From contig ONVT01000292.1 of assembly GCA_900321365.1 (NCBI GenBank), positions 1 through 40,505 of the forward strand: a stretch of DNA of 40,505 bases, read 5' to 3'. The position numbers and the translations under genes are program-made. Positions 33,841 to 40,505 of the stretch are shown here, in pieces (the first letter of the stretch is position 1; each line of letters opens with the position of its first letter). Under the pieces are notes generated by a model. The model was given only the letters and a program-made list of their open reading frames with translations. It had not been told where the DNA came from and made no database searches. The DNA is from an uncultured Eubacteriales bacterium (GTDB lineage Bacteria; Bacillota_A; Clostridia; Lachnospirales; Lachnospiraceae).

Positions 33841-34734
33841 TCATTCACCTCCGCATTCTCCGCATCCGCCGTGATGGGTTTTTCCTTCCTTCCACTGAAG
33901 GAATGCTCTGCCCTCCTGAGTCTTGTAGAGCGTCTGCCTTTTCAGCGCCAGGTCGAAGTCGACCTCATGCCCGTCGAACTCCGGTCCGTCCACGCAGGCA
34001 AACTTCACCTCTCCTCCTACCAGGATGCGGCAGGCGCCGCACATTCCTGTACCGTCCACCATGATCGGGTTTACGGAGATGATGGTATGAAGATTGTGTT
34101 TTCTAGTGGTCAGGCAGAGAAACTTCATCATGATCATCGGTCCGATGCAGACACAGTGATTGTACTCGTGCCCCTCCGCGATCAGGTCCTCGAGGCATTT
34201 TGTAACCATGCCGCTCCTCCCGTAGGAGCCGTCGTCGGTTGTCACAAAGACGTTCGCGACTTCTCTCATCCGTTCTTCGAGAAGCACGAGCTCTTTCGTG
34301 CGGGCTCCGATGATCACATCGCTTTCGATCCCGTGCTCATGCAGCCACTTCGCCTGCGGATAGATCGGGGCAGCGCCGACGCCGCCGGCGACAAAGACGA
34401 TTTTCTTCTTCTTCAGCGCTTCGAGTGCCTCTGGTGCTTCAGATTCGCACAGGTCTGACGGTTTCCCGAGCGGACCGACAAAATCCATGAGGCTGTCTCC
34501 CGCCTTCAGCTCCTTCAGCTTGCTGCTGGTCAGGCCGACCGGCTGGTAGACGATTTCTATGGTTCCCTTCTCTCTGTCATAATCCGTGATGGTCAGGGGG
34601 ATGCGCTCTCCCACCTCATCGACCTTCACTATGACAAACTGACCGGGAAGACAGCGTGACGCGACACGCGGTGCCTCTATGATCATCTCATAGTTCGGAC
34701 CGGCGAGGTTTCTGGATTCCAGAATCTTATACAT
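33841..34734 (-). CDS. nfnA: NfnA / ferredoxin-NADP+ reductase subunit alpha
   Basis: About 297 residues of the dihydroorotate dehydrogenase electron-transfer subunit family: an FAD-binding domain (IPLTITDYDREKGTIEIVYQ), an NAD-binding domain (VFVAGGVGAAPIYPQAKWL) and a 2Fe-2S site in GTGMCGACRILVGGEVKFACVDGPEFDG. With NfnB it would balance NADH, NADPH and ferredoxin by electron bifurcation in the cytosol, a hallmark of anaerobic Clostridia. The ATG at 34734 follows GGAGG. The Gly/Cys-rich C-terminus is partly forced by the overlapping ribosome binding site of nfnB. Confidence 0.92.
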   Translation of the reverse strand: MYKILESRNLAGPNYEMIIEAPRVASRCLPGQFVIVKVDEVGERIPLTITDYDREKGTIEIVYQPVGLTSSKLKELKAGDSLMDFVGPLGKPSDLCESEAPEALEALKKKKIVFVAGGVGAAPIYPQAKWLHEHGIESDVIIGARTKELVLLEERMREVANVFVTTDDGSYGRSGMVTKCLEDLIAEGHEYNHCVCIGPMIMMKFLCLTTRKHNLHTIISVNPIMVDGTGMCGACRILVGGEVKFACVDGPEFDGHEVDFDLALKRQTLYKTQEGRAFLQWKEGKTHHGGCGECGGE

Positions 34735-34753
34735 ACTTACCTCCATCCAATGT

Positions 34754-34783
34754 ATATTATGCGACAAAACAGTGTTTTCACAA
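34754..34783 (-). promoter_or_regulatory. Candidate promoter of nfnAB with an internal palindrome
   Basis: Minus strand: -35 TTGTGA (34783-34778), 18-base spacer, -10 TAATAT (34759-34754); a 16-base spacer to CATAAT is also possible. The spacer holds the palindrome AAAACA-C-TGTTTT (34766-34778), well placed for a repressor. The left half, TTGTGAAA, resembles half of a Rex site, but the right half does not match. Confidence 0.5.
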
Positions 34784-34794
34784 CTATAAAAAGC

Positions 34795-37782
34795 TCAGCC
34801 GTTCTCTTCAAGATAATTCTCAAACTGCTCCATGCTCATGAGGACTTTTCTGGGCTTGGTTCCTTCGTCCGGCCCCACCACGCCGGCATCGGACAGCTGG
34901 TCCATGATCCTGGCCGCGCGGTTGAAACCGATCTTGAACCATCTCTGCAGCATGCCGATGGATGCCTTGTCCTTCTGGATAATGAACCTGCCGGCCTCTG
35001 CAAACAGTTCATCCTGGTCACCGCCTCCCGACGATGAAGAAGAAGAGGCGGACTGGATTTCCTGCAGGCGCTTCTTCATGAGCTCCGTTCCCTGCTCCGT
35101 CTCCTCTCTGCGGATCGAATCCACCACGCTCTGGATCTCTTCATCTGAGACAAATGCGCCCTGCACGCGGACCGGCTTCTTATATGTCTGCGGCGAAAAC
35201 AGCATGTCTCCGTTCCCCAGAAGTTTTTCCGCGCCGACCATATCCAGAATCGTCCGCGAATCGGTTCCCGATGATACCGCAAAGGCAATCCGGGAGGGGA
35301 TGTTAGCCTTGATCAGACCGGTGATGACATCCACGGAAGGACGCTGGGTTGCGATGACAAGATGGATGCCGCACGCCCTTGCGAGCTGGGCAAGACGGCA
35401 GATGGCATCCTCCACCTCATTGCCGGAGACCATCATCAGGTCAGCCAGCTCGTCGACAATGATGATGATCTGGGGCATCTTCTTTGGCGCGTCCGGAACC
35501 CCGCCTTTGATCAGTGTGTCGATCTTTGCGTTGTAGCCCGCGAGATTCCTCACCCCGACCTCGGCGAATGTCTGATAGCGTCTTGTCATCTCGGCGACGC
35601 CCCAGTTCAGGGCCCCGGCAGCCTTCTTCGGATCTGTGACAACCGGGATGAAGAGATGCGGGATGCCATTGTATACCGACAACTCCACAACCTTGGGATC
35701 GATCATGATCATCTTGACTTCTGACGGATCCGCGTTGTATAGGATGGACATGATCAGCGTGTTGATGAAAACAGACTTTCCGGAACCGGTTGCGCCGGCG
35801 ATCAGCAGATGGGGCATCTTTGCGATGTCCGAGACAATGATCTTGCCGGAGATATCCTTTCCGACGACATAGGTTAGTTTCCGGGACTGGTTCTTCCGGA
35901 AGGCGTCCGAATCGATCAGTTCGCTCAGGTAGACCATAGAAGTCTTTTTGTTCGGGATCTCGATTCCGACTGCCGCCTTTCCGGGGATCGGCGCTTCGAT
36001 CCGGATATCGGCAGCCGCCAGGTTCAGTTTGAGATCATCTGCCAGGTTTGTGATCTTGCTGACTTTGGTGCCAAGCTCAGGAAGAAACTCATACCGCGTG
36101 ACGCTGGGACCGCAGCTGACCTCCGTAATCCTTGCCTGGACGCCAAAGGTCGAAAGCACCTGTTCCAGCTTCCGGGCAGTTTCGCGCACTTCATCGTCCG
36201 CGACGTCGCCATCCCTTCCGGAAGGCCGCTCGAGAAGGTCGATCGACGGGAACTCATAGGGGAGCTCTTCCTCCTCCTGCGTCTGCTCGATCTGTTTTGC
36301 GACCGATTCCACCTCTTTCTGTGTCTCGGCCTTTGTCATATTCGTTTTTTCCGGTTCCTTCTGCGTTATTTTCTTTGAGGAGGACACTCCCGCATCGCGG
36401 ATGTCCTCGTCCGTCACGACCGGGCCGGAATCGTCCTCATCCGTCTCAGGGACGAAATCGTCCTCATCCCGGTCATTCTCGGCAGTACTGTCCAGGGAGA
36501 GAAAGGTGTCTTTCCTTTTGGAAGGAGATTCCTTTTTCTGCCTGCTCTTAGCCGGGGGCTCTTCGTTCTGTATGGCAGCAGAGCCTTTCACGGTCTGCCC
36601 GGATCTGTGGATCGTGAAGGAGGGTACGAATTCTTCCCTCTCCTCTTCAGGCAGAACGGACGGCACAGTCTGTGTTTTATTCCCTTCCTCCTTCACACTC
36701 TGAGGGCTTTCCAGGCGCAGGAACATGGCCCCGGAGGTGGCAGGCGTTAGCGGATCCGTCCGGGAAGAGAAATCGGTAATGATGCCTTCCGGTGAATCCT
36801 CATCCTTTTCGGCCTGCCCGAAGACAACCTGCCCTGGTGAAAGGGGAGGAAGTGTTTCCTTCCTCCTGCCGCTTTTGCGGGTTTCGCCGAACAGATCTGT
36901 CGAAGTTCTCTTTCGGGACTGTTTCACACTCTGCTGACTGACGCCTTCAGGAGTCTCTTTATCAAGTACGGAGTAAAAAACAGGGGAAGCCTCCTGAGAG
37001 CTGAGCATCTTTTCCCGCTCCTTACGCTGACGTCTTGCCTGGGCTTCACGAAGACGGATGTCCTTCTCCTCCCGCCTGCGCTCCTCTCTTTCCAGGCGTA
37101 TCTCTTCACTCCTTGCCCTGCGTTCCTCGAAAACCTCGGAACCCTTCCTTCCGGTACTCACGAACATTGTCTTCTGGGTGATCAGTGCACCGAAAAGGAA
37201 AATAGCGATCAGGAAAACCACCCAGGTGCCGACCAGGCCGACTGTGGGAGAAAAGAACAGGATCAGTGCGCCGCCGACCGCTCCTCCTCCGGTATGGTAC
37301 TGCTGTCCGACTTCAAAAAAGTCCGAGACGGAGGTCCCCGCCATATCGGAATAGCCGATCAGCTGCCATACGCCACAGAAGACGCAGAATAAAACCACGA
37401 CGGAAACGGAACGGATCTTCGACGTCCGGTTCCCGTGGGACACCATCAGATACAGAGTCAGGAAAAATACAAGGAACGGGAATACATAGGCATTCGTACC
37501 CATAATCCCGAAGAGAAGGTCTCCGAAAGAATTCCCGATTGTGCCGCCCAGCCCGATAACACAGATAAACATCAGGACGGAGGCACCCAGCAGGCACCAG
37601 CACAGAACCTCGGTGTTCATCACGGGATCCGGACTGCGGTAAGAAGATCTCTTCCGCGTAGAAGAAGTGGTTTTCTTTGAACCGGATGTTCGGCTGCTGC
37701 CGGTGGTTTTTTTCCTGCCGGAGGTCTTTCGAACACCGGAGCTTCTGCCTGCTCCGGTTGATTTTTTTGTTTTAGAAGCCAT
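34795..37782 (-). CDS. ftsK: DNA translocase FtsK/SpoIIIE
   Basis: Pumps chromosomal DNA through the closing septum. 995 residues. A basic Ser/Lys/Thr-rich N-terminus of about 50 residues leads into four or so transmembrane segments (about 55-200), then a long charged, disordered linker (about 215-510), the alpha/beta motor with Walker A GATGSGKSVF near residue 662 and Walker B IIIVDELADLMM, and the C-terminal gamma winged helix (AGRFIIQKDKASIGMLQRWFKIGFNRAARIMDQL), which reads KOPS-like sites. AAGGGG precedes the ATG. A large stem-loop separates it from uppP. Confidence 0.97.
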   Translation of the reverse strand: MASKTKKSTGAGRSSGVRKTSGRKKTTGSSRTSGSKKTTSSTRKRSSYRSPDPVMNTEVLCWCLLGASVLMFICVIGLGGTIGNSFGDLLFGIMGTNAYVFPFLVFFLTLYLMVSHGNRTSKIRSVSVVVLFCVFCGVWQLIGYSDMAGTSVSDFFEVGQQYHTGGGAVGGALILFFSPTVGLVGTWVVFLIAIFLFGALITQKTMFVSTGRKGSEVFEERRARSEEIRLEREERRREEKDIRLREAQARRQRKEREKMLSSQEASPVFYSVLDKETPEGVSQQSVKQSRKRTSTDLFGETRKSGRRKETLPPLSPGQVVFGQAEKDEDSPEGIITDFSSRTDPLTPATSGAMFLRLESPQSVKEEGNKTQTVPSVLPEEEREEFVPSFTIHRSGQTVKGSAAIQNEEPPAKSRQKKESPSKRKDTFLSLDSTAENDRDEDDFVPETDEDDSGPVVTDEDIRDAGVSSSKKITQKEPEKTNMTKAETQKEVESVAKQIEQTQEEEELPYEFPSIDLLERPSGRDGDVADDEVRETARKLEQVLSTFGVQARITEVSCGPSVTRYEFLPELGTKVSKITNLADDLKLNLAAADIRIEAPIPGKAAVGIEIPNKKTSMVYLSELIDSDAFRKNQSRKLTYVVGKDISGKIIVSDIAKMPHLLIAGATGSGKSVFINTLIMSILYNADPSEVKMIMIDPKVVELSVYNGIPHLFIPVVTDPKKAAGALNWGVAEMTRRYQTFAEVGVRNLAGYNAKIDTLIKGGVPDAPKKMPQIIIIVDELADLMMVSGNEVEDAICRLAQLARACGIHLVIATQRPSVDVITGLIKANIPSRIAFAVSSGTDSRTILDMVGAEKLLGNGDMLFSPQTYKKPVRVQGAFVSDEEIQSVVDSIRREETEQGTELMKKRLQEIQSASSSSSSGGGDQDELFAEAGRFIIQKDKASIGMLQRWFKIGFNRAARIMDQLSDAGVVGPDEGTKPRKVLMSMEQFENYLEENG

Positions 37783-37825
37783 AGTTCCCCTTAATAAATC
37801 CCCTTATTGATACAGCTGTTCAGCA

Positions 37826-37882
37826 GTTACCAATCACATTCACGTCCCACAGCCAAGGAGGCGGCAGGGTGTGATTTGTAAC
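37826..37882 (-). other. Long stem-loop between uppP and ftsK
   Basis: TGTGATTTGTAAC (37870-37882) pairs with GTTACCAATCACA (37826-37838), 12 of 13 positions, and the 31-base interior contains further CCC/GGG and GCC/GGC pairing. It begins two bases after the uppP stop on the minus strand. No T-run follows. A processing site, partial terminator or mRNA-stability element would fit. Confidence 0.5.
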
Positions 37883-37884
37883 GT

Positions 37885-38766
37885 TCAGCCAAGGAACACA
37901 AACTGTCCCACGATGGCAAAGATGCCGACCGCGAAGCAATAGTACGCGAATATCCTCATCTTCCGGTTGAGCACCACCTGTCCGACGATCCGGATTGCGA
38001 TGTACCCGAATACCGCCGCGGCGACCATGCCGCAGACATAGCATCCGATCATGGATGCGTTCATACTCTCGCCTGCCAGATCCTTCAGTTCCAGCACGGC
38101 GGCCCCGAGAATCGCCGGGATCGAAAGGATGAAAGAATACTTAACGGCAAACTTTCTTTCGAACCCGCAGAAAGTACATGTGGAGATCGTCGTTCCCGAA
38201 CGGGAGATTCCGGGAAGAGTCGCGAACCCCTGTGCAATGCCGATCAGGATGCCCTCTCCCCAGGAAACATCCTTCGGAATCTTCCAGCAGTTCTCAACCC
38301 TGTCGGACAGATACAGGATCACGCCCGTGATCAGCAGGCACACGCCCGGAATAATCAGAGAAGCGGAAGCGTCCTCTATCAGGCTCTTTCCGAAATACCC
38401 GATCAGTCCGGTCGGAATGGTCGACACAATCACCAGGACCACAAACTTGCGGTAGTTGGTGCGGATGATCCGGCGGTACTTCTTCGGCTGCTGCGTGTTA
38501 TTGTGTGAAACCAGAATCTTCAGGTTGTGAAAACAGTCGGCAAGCATCCGGACCGCCTCGGCCACCAGCTTGCAGATATCCCTCCAGTAAACCAGGAACA
38601 CGACAAACAGAGTTCCTACATGCAGCATTACGTCAAATGCCACGCCGGATTCAATTTCAATATGAAAAAGATTCTGGAAGATGGCCAGGTGGCCGGAACT
38701 CGAGACCGGAAGGAATTCCGTCAGCCCCTGGACAATTCCCAGGAAAATCGCCTGAAAAACAGACAT
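37885..38766 (-). CDS. uppP: Undecaprenyl-diphosphate phosphatase UppP (BacA)
   Basis: Membrane enzyme that recycles undecaprenyl pyrophosphate to the monophosphate carrier for cell-wall synthesis; it can confer bacitracin resistance. 293 residues with about eight spans. Both catalytic motifs are present: GLTEFLPVSSSGHL near the N-terminus and LPGISRSGTTI in the second half. The loop after the third span (about 95-115, rich in Asn/Gln/Lys/Arg) is somewhat long. The ATG follows the stop of the upstream CFI-box gene after one base, with GAGAGGG inside that gene, so coupling is likely. Confidence 0.96.
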   Translation of the reverse strand: MSVFQAIFLGIVQGLTEFLPVSSSGHLAIFQNLFHIEIESGVAFDVMLHVGTLFVVFLVYWRDICKLVAEAVRMLADCFHNLKILVSHNNTQQPKKYRRIIRTNYRKFVVLVIVSTIPTGLIGYFGKSLIEDASASLIIPGVCLLITGVILYLSDRVENCWKIPKDVSWGEGILIGIAQGFATLPGISRSGTTISTCTFCGFERKFAVKYSFILSIPAILGAAVLELKDLAGESMNASMIGCYVCGMVAAAVFGYIAIRIVGQVVLNRKMRIFAYYCFAVGIFAIVGQFVFLG

Positions 38767-38767
38767 G

Positions 38768-39583
38768 TCAGTCCCTCTCTGTCAATGATAATAATCTCCG
38801 GTTGTTCTTCACATGCGGATACAGATGGAAATACTGATCCTTCAGATCCAGCACCATCTGTGTGTAAAGGTTCATGCACTCCTCCATCTTCCCCTCACGG
38901 ATCAGAAGGATGCAGGGACCGATATAATTCTCCCAGATACCGTCATAGATGAGATCGGCGTCGGGGCGCATATTGATATGCTTTACGATGGACGGAGCGA
39001 TATCATAATAATCCAGGATCACCCTGTCCCCTTCCCGAAGTCCTGCCATGTAGGTATCGCGGTAATCCCGGAGCAGATTCAGTTCCTCGCAGTCATCCGC
39101 CATTCCCTTCACCTGGCATGCGGCGGTGGTGATGTAGCACCACTTCCGGTGGAAACCCTTTTCAATGTCCTCGTAATCGGAAGCACTGATGTTTGACTTC
39201 GGAAACGCCTCTTTCCATTTCTTCTGAATATGCCCGATCAGAGCCTGAGAGGATTCCCCCTTATACTGGAGGATCGCCGGAAAAAGGTATCCTGCTACAG
39301 AAAGTGACTGGTTGATGAAGAGAACCTCTCTTCTGCGTCTGGGGGTGTTGTCGTAAAGCTCTTTCGCCTGGTCGACAAAGGCCTGCGCCATATTATCCAG
39401 CATGGTATCGGGCTCGCCGACTGACAGGTAAAGCCGCTCGATTGCATCCAGTGTCGGAACCATGCTCAGATAAAACTTCTGGAAGCCTTCCGGATAGAGT
39501 CCTCTCTTGAAGCTTGTGATCAGCTTCTCAGGATCCTTAAGTAAGGAGGTCATTCCCTCCATCGCAATCTGATAATCCGTCAT
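38768..39583 (-). CDS. CFI-box domain protein of unknown function
   Basis: 271 residues, soluble and largely helical. It contains the CFI-box-like motif CYITTAAC (149-156) with a third cysteine at 165 and the LRDYRD segment (171-176). This Cys-rich box recurs in otherwise different Lachnospiraceae proteins, often near the C-terminus; here it is internal, and about 95 residues follow. Its function is not known. The N-terminal half (residues 1-130) has no family I recognise. GAGGAGG precedes the ATG. It lies between yebC and uppP with tiny gaps, so the three are probably co-transcribed. Confidence 0.8.
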   Translation of the reverse strand: MTDYQIAMEGMTSLLKDPEKLITSFKRGLYPEGFQKFYLSMVPTLDAIERLYLSVGEPDTMLDNMAQAFVDQAKELYDNTPRRRREVLFINQSLSVAGYLFPAILQYKGESSQALIGHIQKKWKEAFPKSNISASDYEDIEKGFHRKWCYITTAACQVKGMADDCEELNLLRDYRDTYMAGLREGDRVILDYYDIAPSIVKHINMRPDADLIYDGIWENYIGPCILLIREGKMEECMNLYTQMVLDLKDQYFHLYPHVKNNRRLLSLTERD

Positions 39584-39589
39584 GACAGA

Positions 39590-40321
39590 TTACTCCTCCT
39601 CAAGGTTCGTATAGACAGCCTGTACATCATCGCTCTCATCCAGAAGATCCAGGATCCTGTTCAGATTCTTGAGAGCGGTCTCATCGGTAAGCGATACATA
39701 ATTCTGCGGGATCATGGTGATCTCGGCGGAAGCCATACGGATACCCTTTGCTTCCAGCGCTTCCCTGACCTCGGAAAATGCGTCCGGGTCGGTCATGATG
39801 ACATAGGAATCCTCCTCGTCCTGGAAGTCGTCCGCACCGGCATCCAGTGCCTCCATCATCATATCATCCGCATCCAGGTCGCACTCTTCCTTGTCGATGA
39901 TGATCTGCCCTTTCTTATCAAACATGAAAGAAACACATCCTGGGGTACCGACATTTCCCTGCCCCTTCGAAAACGCCGCGCGAACGTCTGCCGATGTGCG
40001 GTTCCTGTTGTCCGTCAGGGCATCGACGATGATCGCGATCCCGCTGGGGCCGTATCCTTCATAGGTGACCTGTTCGTAATTGACCGAATCCTGGTTTCCG
40101 GCTGCCTTCTTGATTCCACGTTCAATGGTATCATTCGGCATGTTCGAAGCCTTCGCTTTGGCTATGACGTCACGGAGCTTGGAGTTGTTGTTCGGATCCG
40201 CTCCGCCCTCCTTGACCGCAATTGCAATTTCCCTTCCGATGATGGTAAAGATCTTGCCCTTTGCGGCGTCGTTGCGCTCCTTCTTATGCTTGATATTGGC
40301 AAACTTGGAATGTCCTGACAT
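39590..40321 (-). CDS. yebC: YebC/PmpR/TACO1-family protein
   Basis: 243 residues, the normal length. It begins MSGHSKFANIKHKKERNDA and shows the family blocks IAVKEGGADPNNNSKLRDVI, NMPNDTIERGIKKA and the NRTSADVRAAFSKGQGNVG segment. Members were first described as transcription regulators; recent work links them to translation of proline-rich stretches. The ATG has AAGGAG ahead. Upstream lies a structured non-coding segment that may be its leader. Confidence 0.96.
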   Translation of the reverse strand: MSGHSKFANIKHKKERNDAAKGKIFTIIGREIAIAVKEGGADPNNNSKLRDVIAKAKASNMPNDTIERGIKKAAGNQDSVNYEQVTYEGYGPSGIAIIVDALTDNRNRTSADVRAAFSKGQGNVGTPGCVSFMFDKKGQIIIDKEECDLDADDMMMEALDAGADDFQDEEDSYVIMTDPDAFSEVREALEAKGIRMASAEITMIPQNYVSLTDETALKNLNRILDLLDESDDVQAVYTNLEEE

Positions 40322-40367
40322 AATGATTCTCCTTTTTTAACGCCTTTTTTCTGACTCACCTATTTCC

Positions 40368-40412
40368 GGCATAAGGACTTCGTCACCGGCTTCGCCGGTG
40401 CCACCTCATGCC
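40368..40412 (-). other. Nested stem-loop upstream of yebC
   Basis: Outer stem GGCATAAGG (40368-40376) with CCTCATGCC (40404-40412), and inner stem CACCGGC/GCCGGTG (40384-40390 with 40394-40400) closing on a three-base loop. Read from the minus strand, the only imperfect outer pair is a G-U wobble; from the plus strand it would be an A-C mismatch. This favours a minus-strand RNA. No T-run follows. Confidence 0.5.
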
Positions 40413-40421
40413 CACGGATGC

Positions 40422-40501
40422 GAATTCAGTAATCTCGTTTCCTTCGTCCTTCGGACTCGCCCTAAAGGACTAGCTTCGCGTCGAAACCGAGAACTGAATT
40501 C
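40422..40501 (-). repeat. 80-base imperfect palindrome at the right edge
   Basis: GAATTCAGT (40422-40430) pairs with ACTGAATTC (40493-40501). The stem continues with TCTCG/CGAGA and TTTC/GAAA, giving 18 base pairs with two small bulges. The interior holds a second hairpin, GTCC-TTC-GGAC (40446-40456). It may be a mobile palindromic repeat or part of a structured RNA reaching beyond the window. Confidence 0.5.
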
Positions 40502-40505
40502 AGCT

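Noticed and set aside
40322..40505. End of a transposon or a known riboswitch at the right edge
   Set aside because: No transposase, target duplication or recognised riboswitch core is visible; only palindromic structure can be supported.
1..40505. CRISPR arrays, tRNA or rRNA genes, prophage
   Set aside because: No regularly spaced repeats, no tRNA-like cloverleaf and no phage or transposase genes were found.

Overview
The window looks like a chromosomal core region from an anaerobic, fairly GC-rich member of the Clostridia, most likely Lachnospiraceae. The main clues are an NfnAB-type electron-bifurcating transhydrogenase, a CFI-box protein, a DUF3048 exported protein, the miaB-mutS-mutL-miaA-ynbB block, and a cell-shape cluster with radC upstream. 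All 33 protein genes I can support lie on the minus strand, so the biological order runs from right to left. I found no rRNA, tRNA, CRISPR array, transposase or prophage gene.

Right part (about 40.5 to 29 kb): a structured non-coding segment, then yebC, a CFI-box protein, uppP (undecaprenyl-phosphate recycling), ftsK (chromosome translocation), nfnA-nfnB, rlmH, phoH, ybeY (the last three act on ribosomes or RNA) and a secreted DUF3048 protein. Recognisable promoters precede nfnAB and phoH.

Middle part (about 29 to 14 kb): a MurJ/SpoVB-like flippase, miaB, mutS, mutL, miaA, a methionine-gamma-lyase-like PLP enzyme (ynbB family), a hemolysin III-like membrane protein with its own strong promoter, two flavoproteins that overlap by four bases, and radC. 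MiaA and MiaB carry out successive steps of tRNA A37 modification; MutS and MutL perform mismatch repair.

Left part (about 14 kb to 1): the shape and division cluster mreB, mreC, mreD, PBP2, minC, rodA, mgsA, a D-Ala-D-Ala carboxypeptidase, a small P-loop protein, an HlyD-like membrane protein, yggS and sepF, then aroB flanked by small palindromic repeats. The shape cluster is the most unusual section. MreB has changes in its nucleotide-site motifs. MinC stands next to rodA with no minD or minE. The MgsA-like protein differs from canonical enzymes at catalytic positions. A perfect 14-base inverted repeat sits in front of mreB. No obviously new multigene system is present. The best leads are this altered shape module, the structured element upstream of yebC, and an uncharacterised P-loop/HlyD-like gene pair between cell-wall and septum genes.
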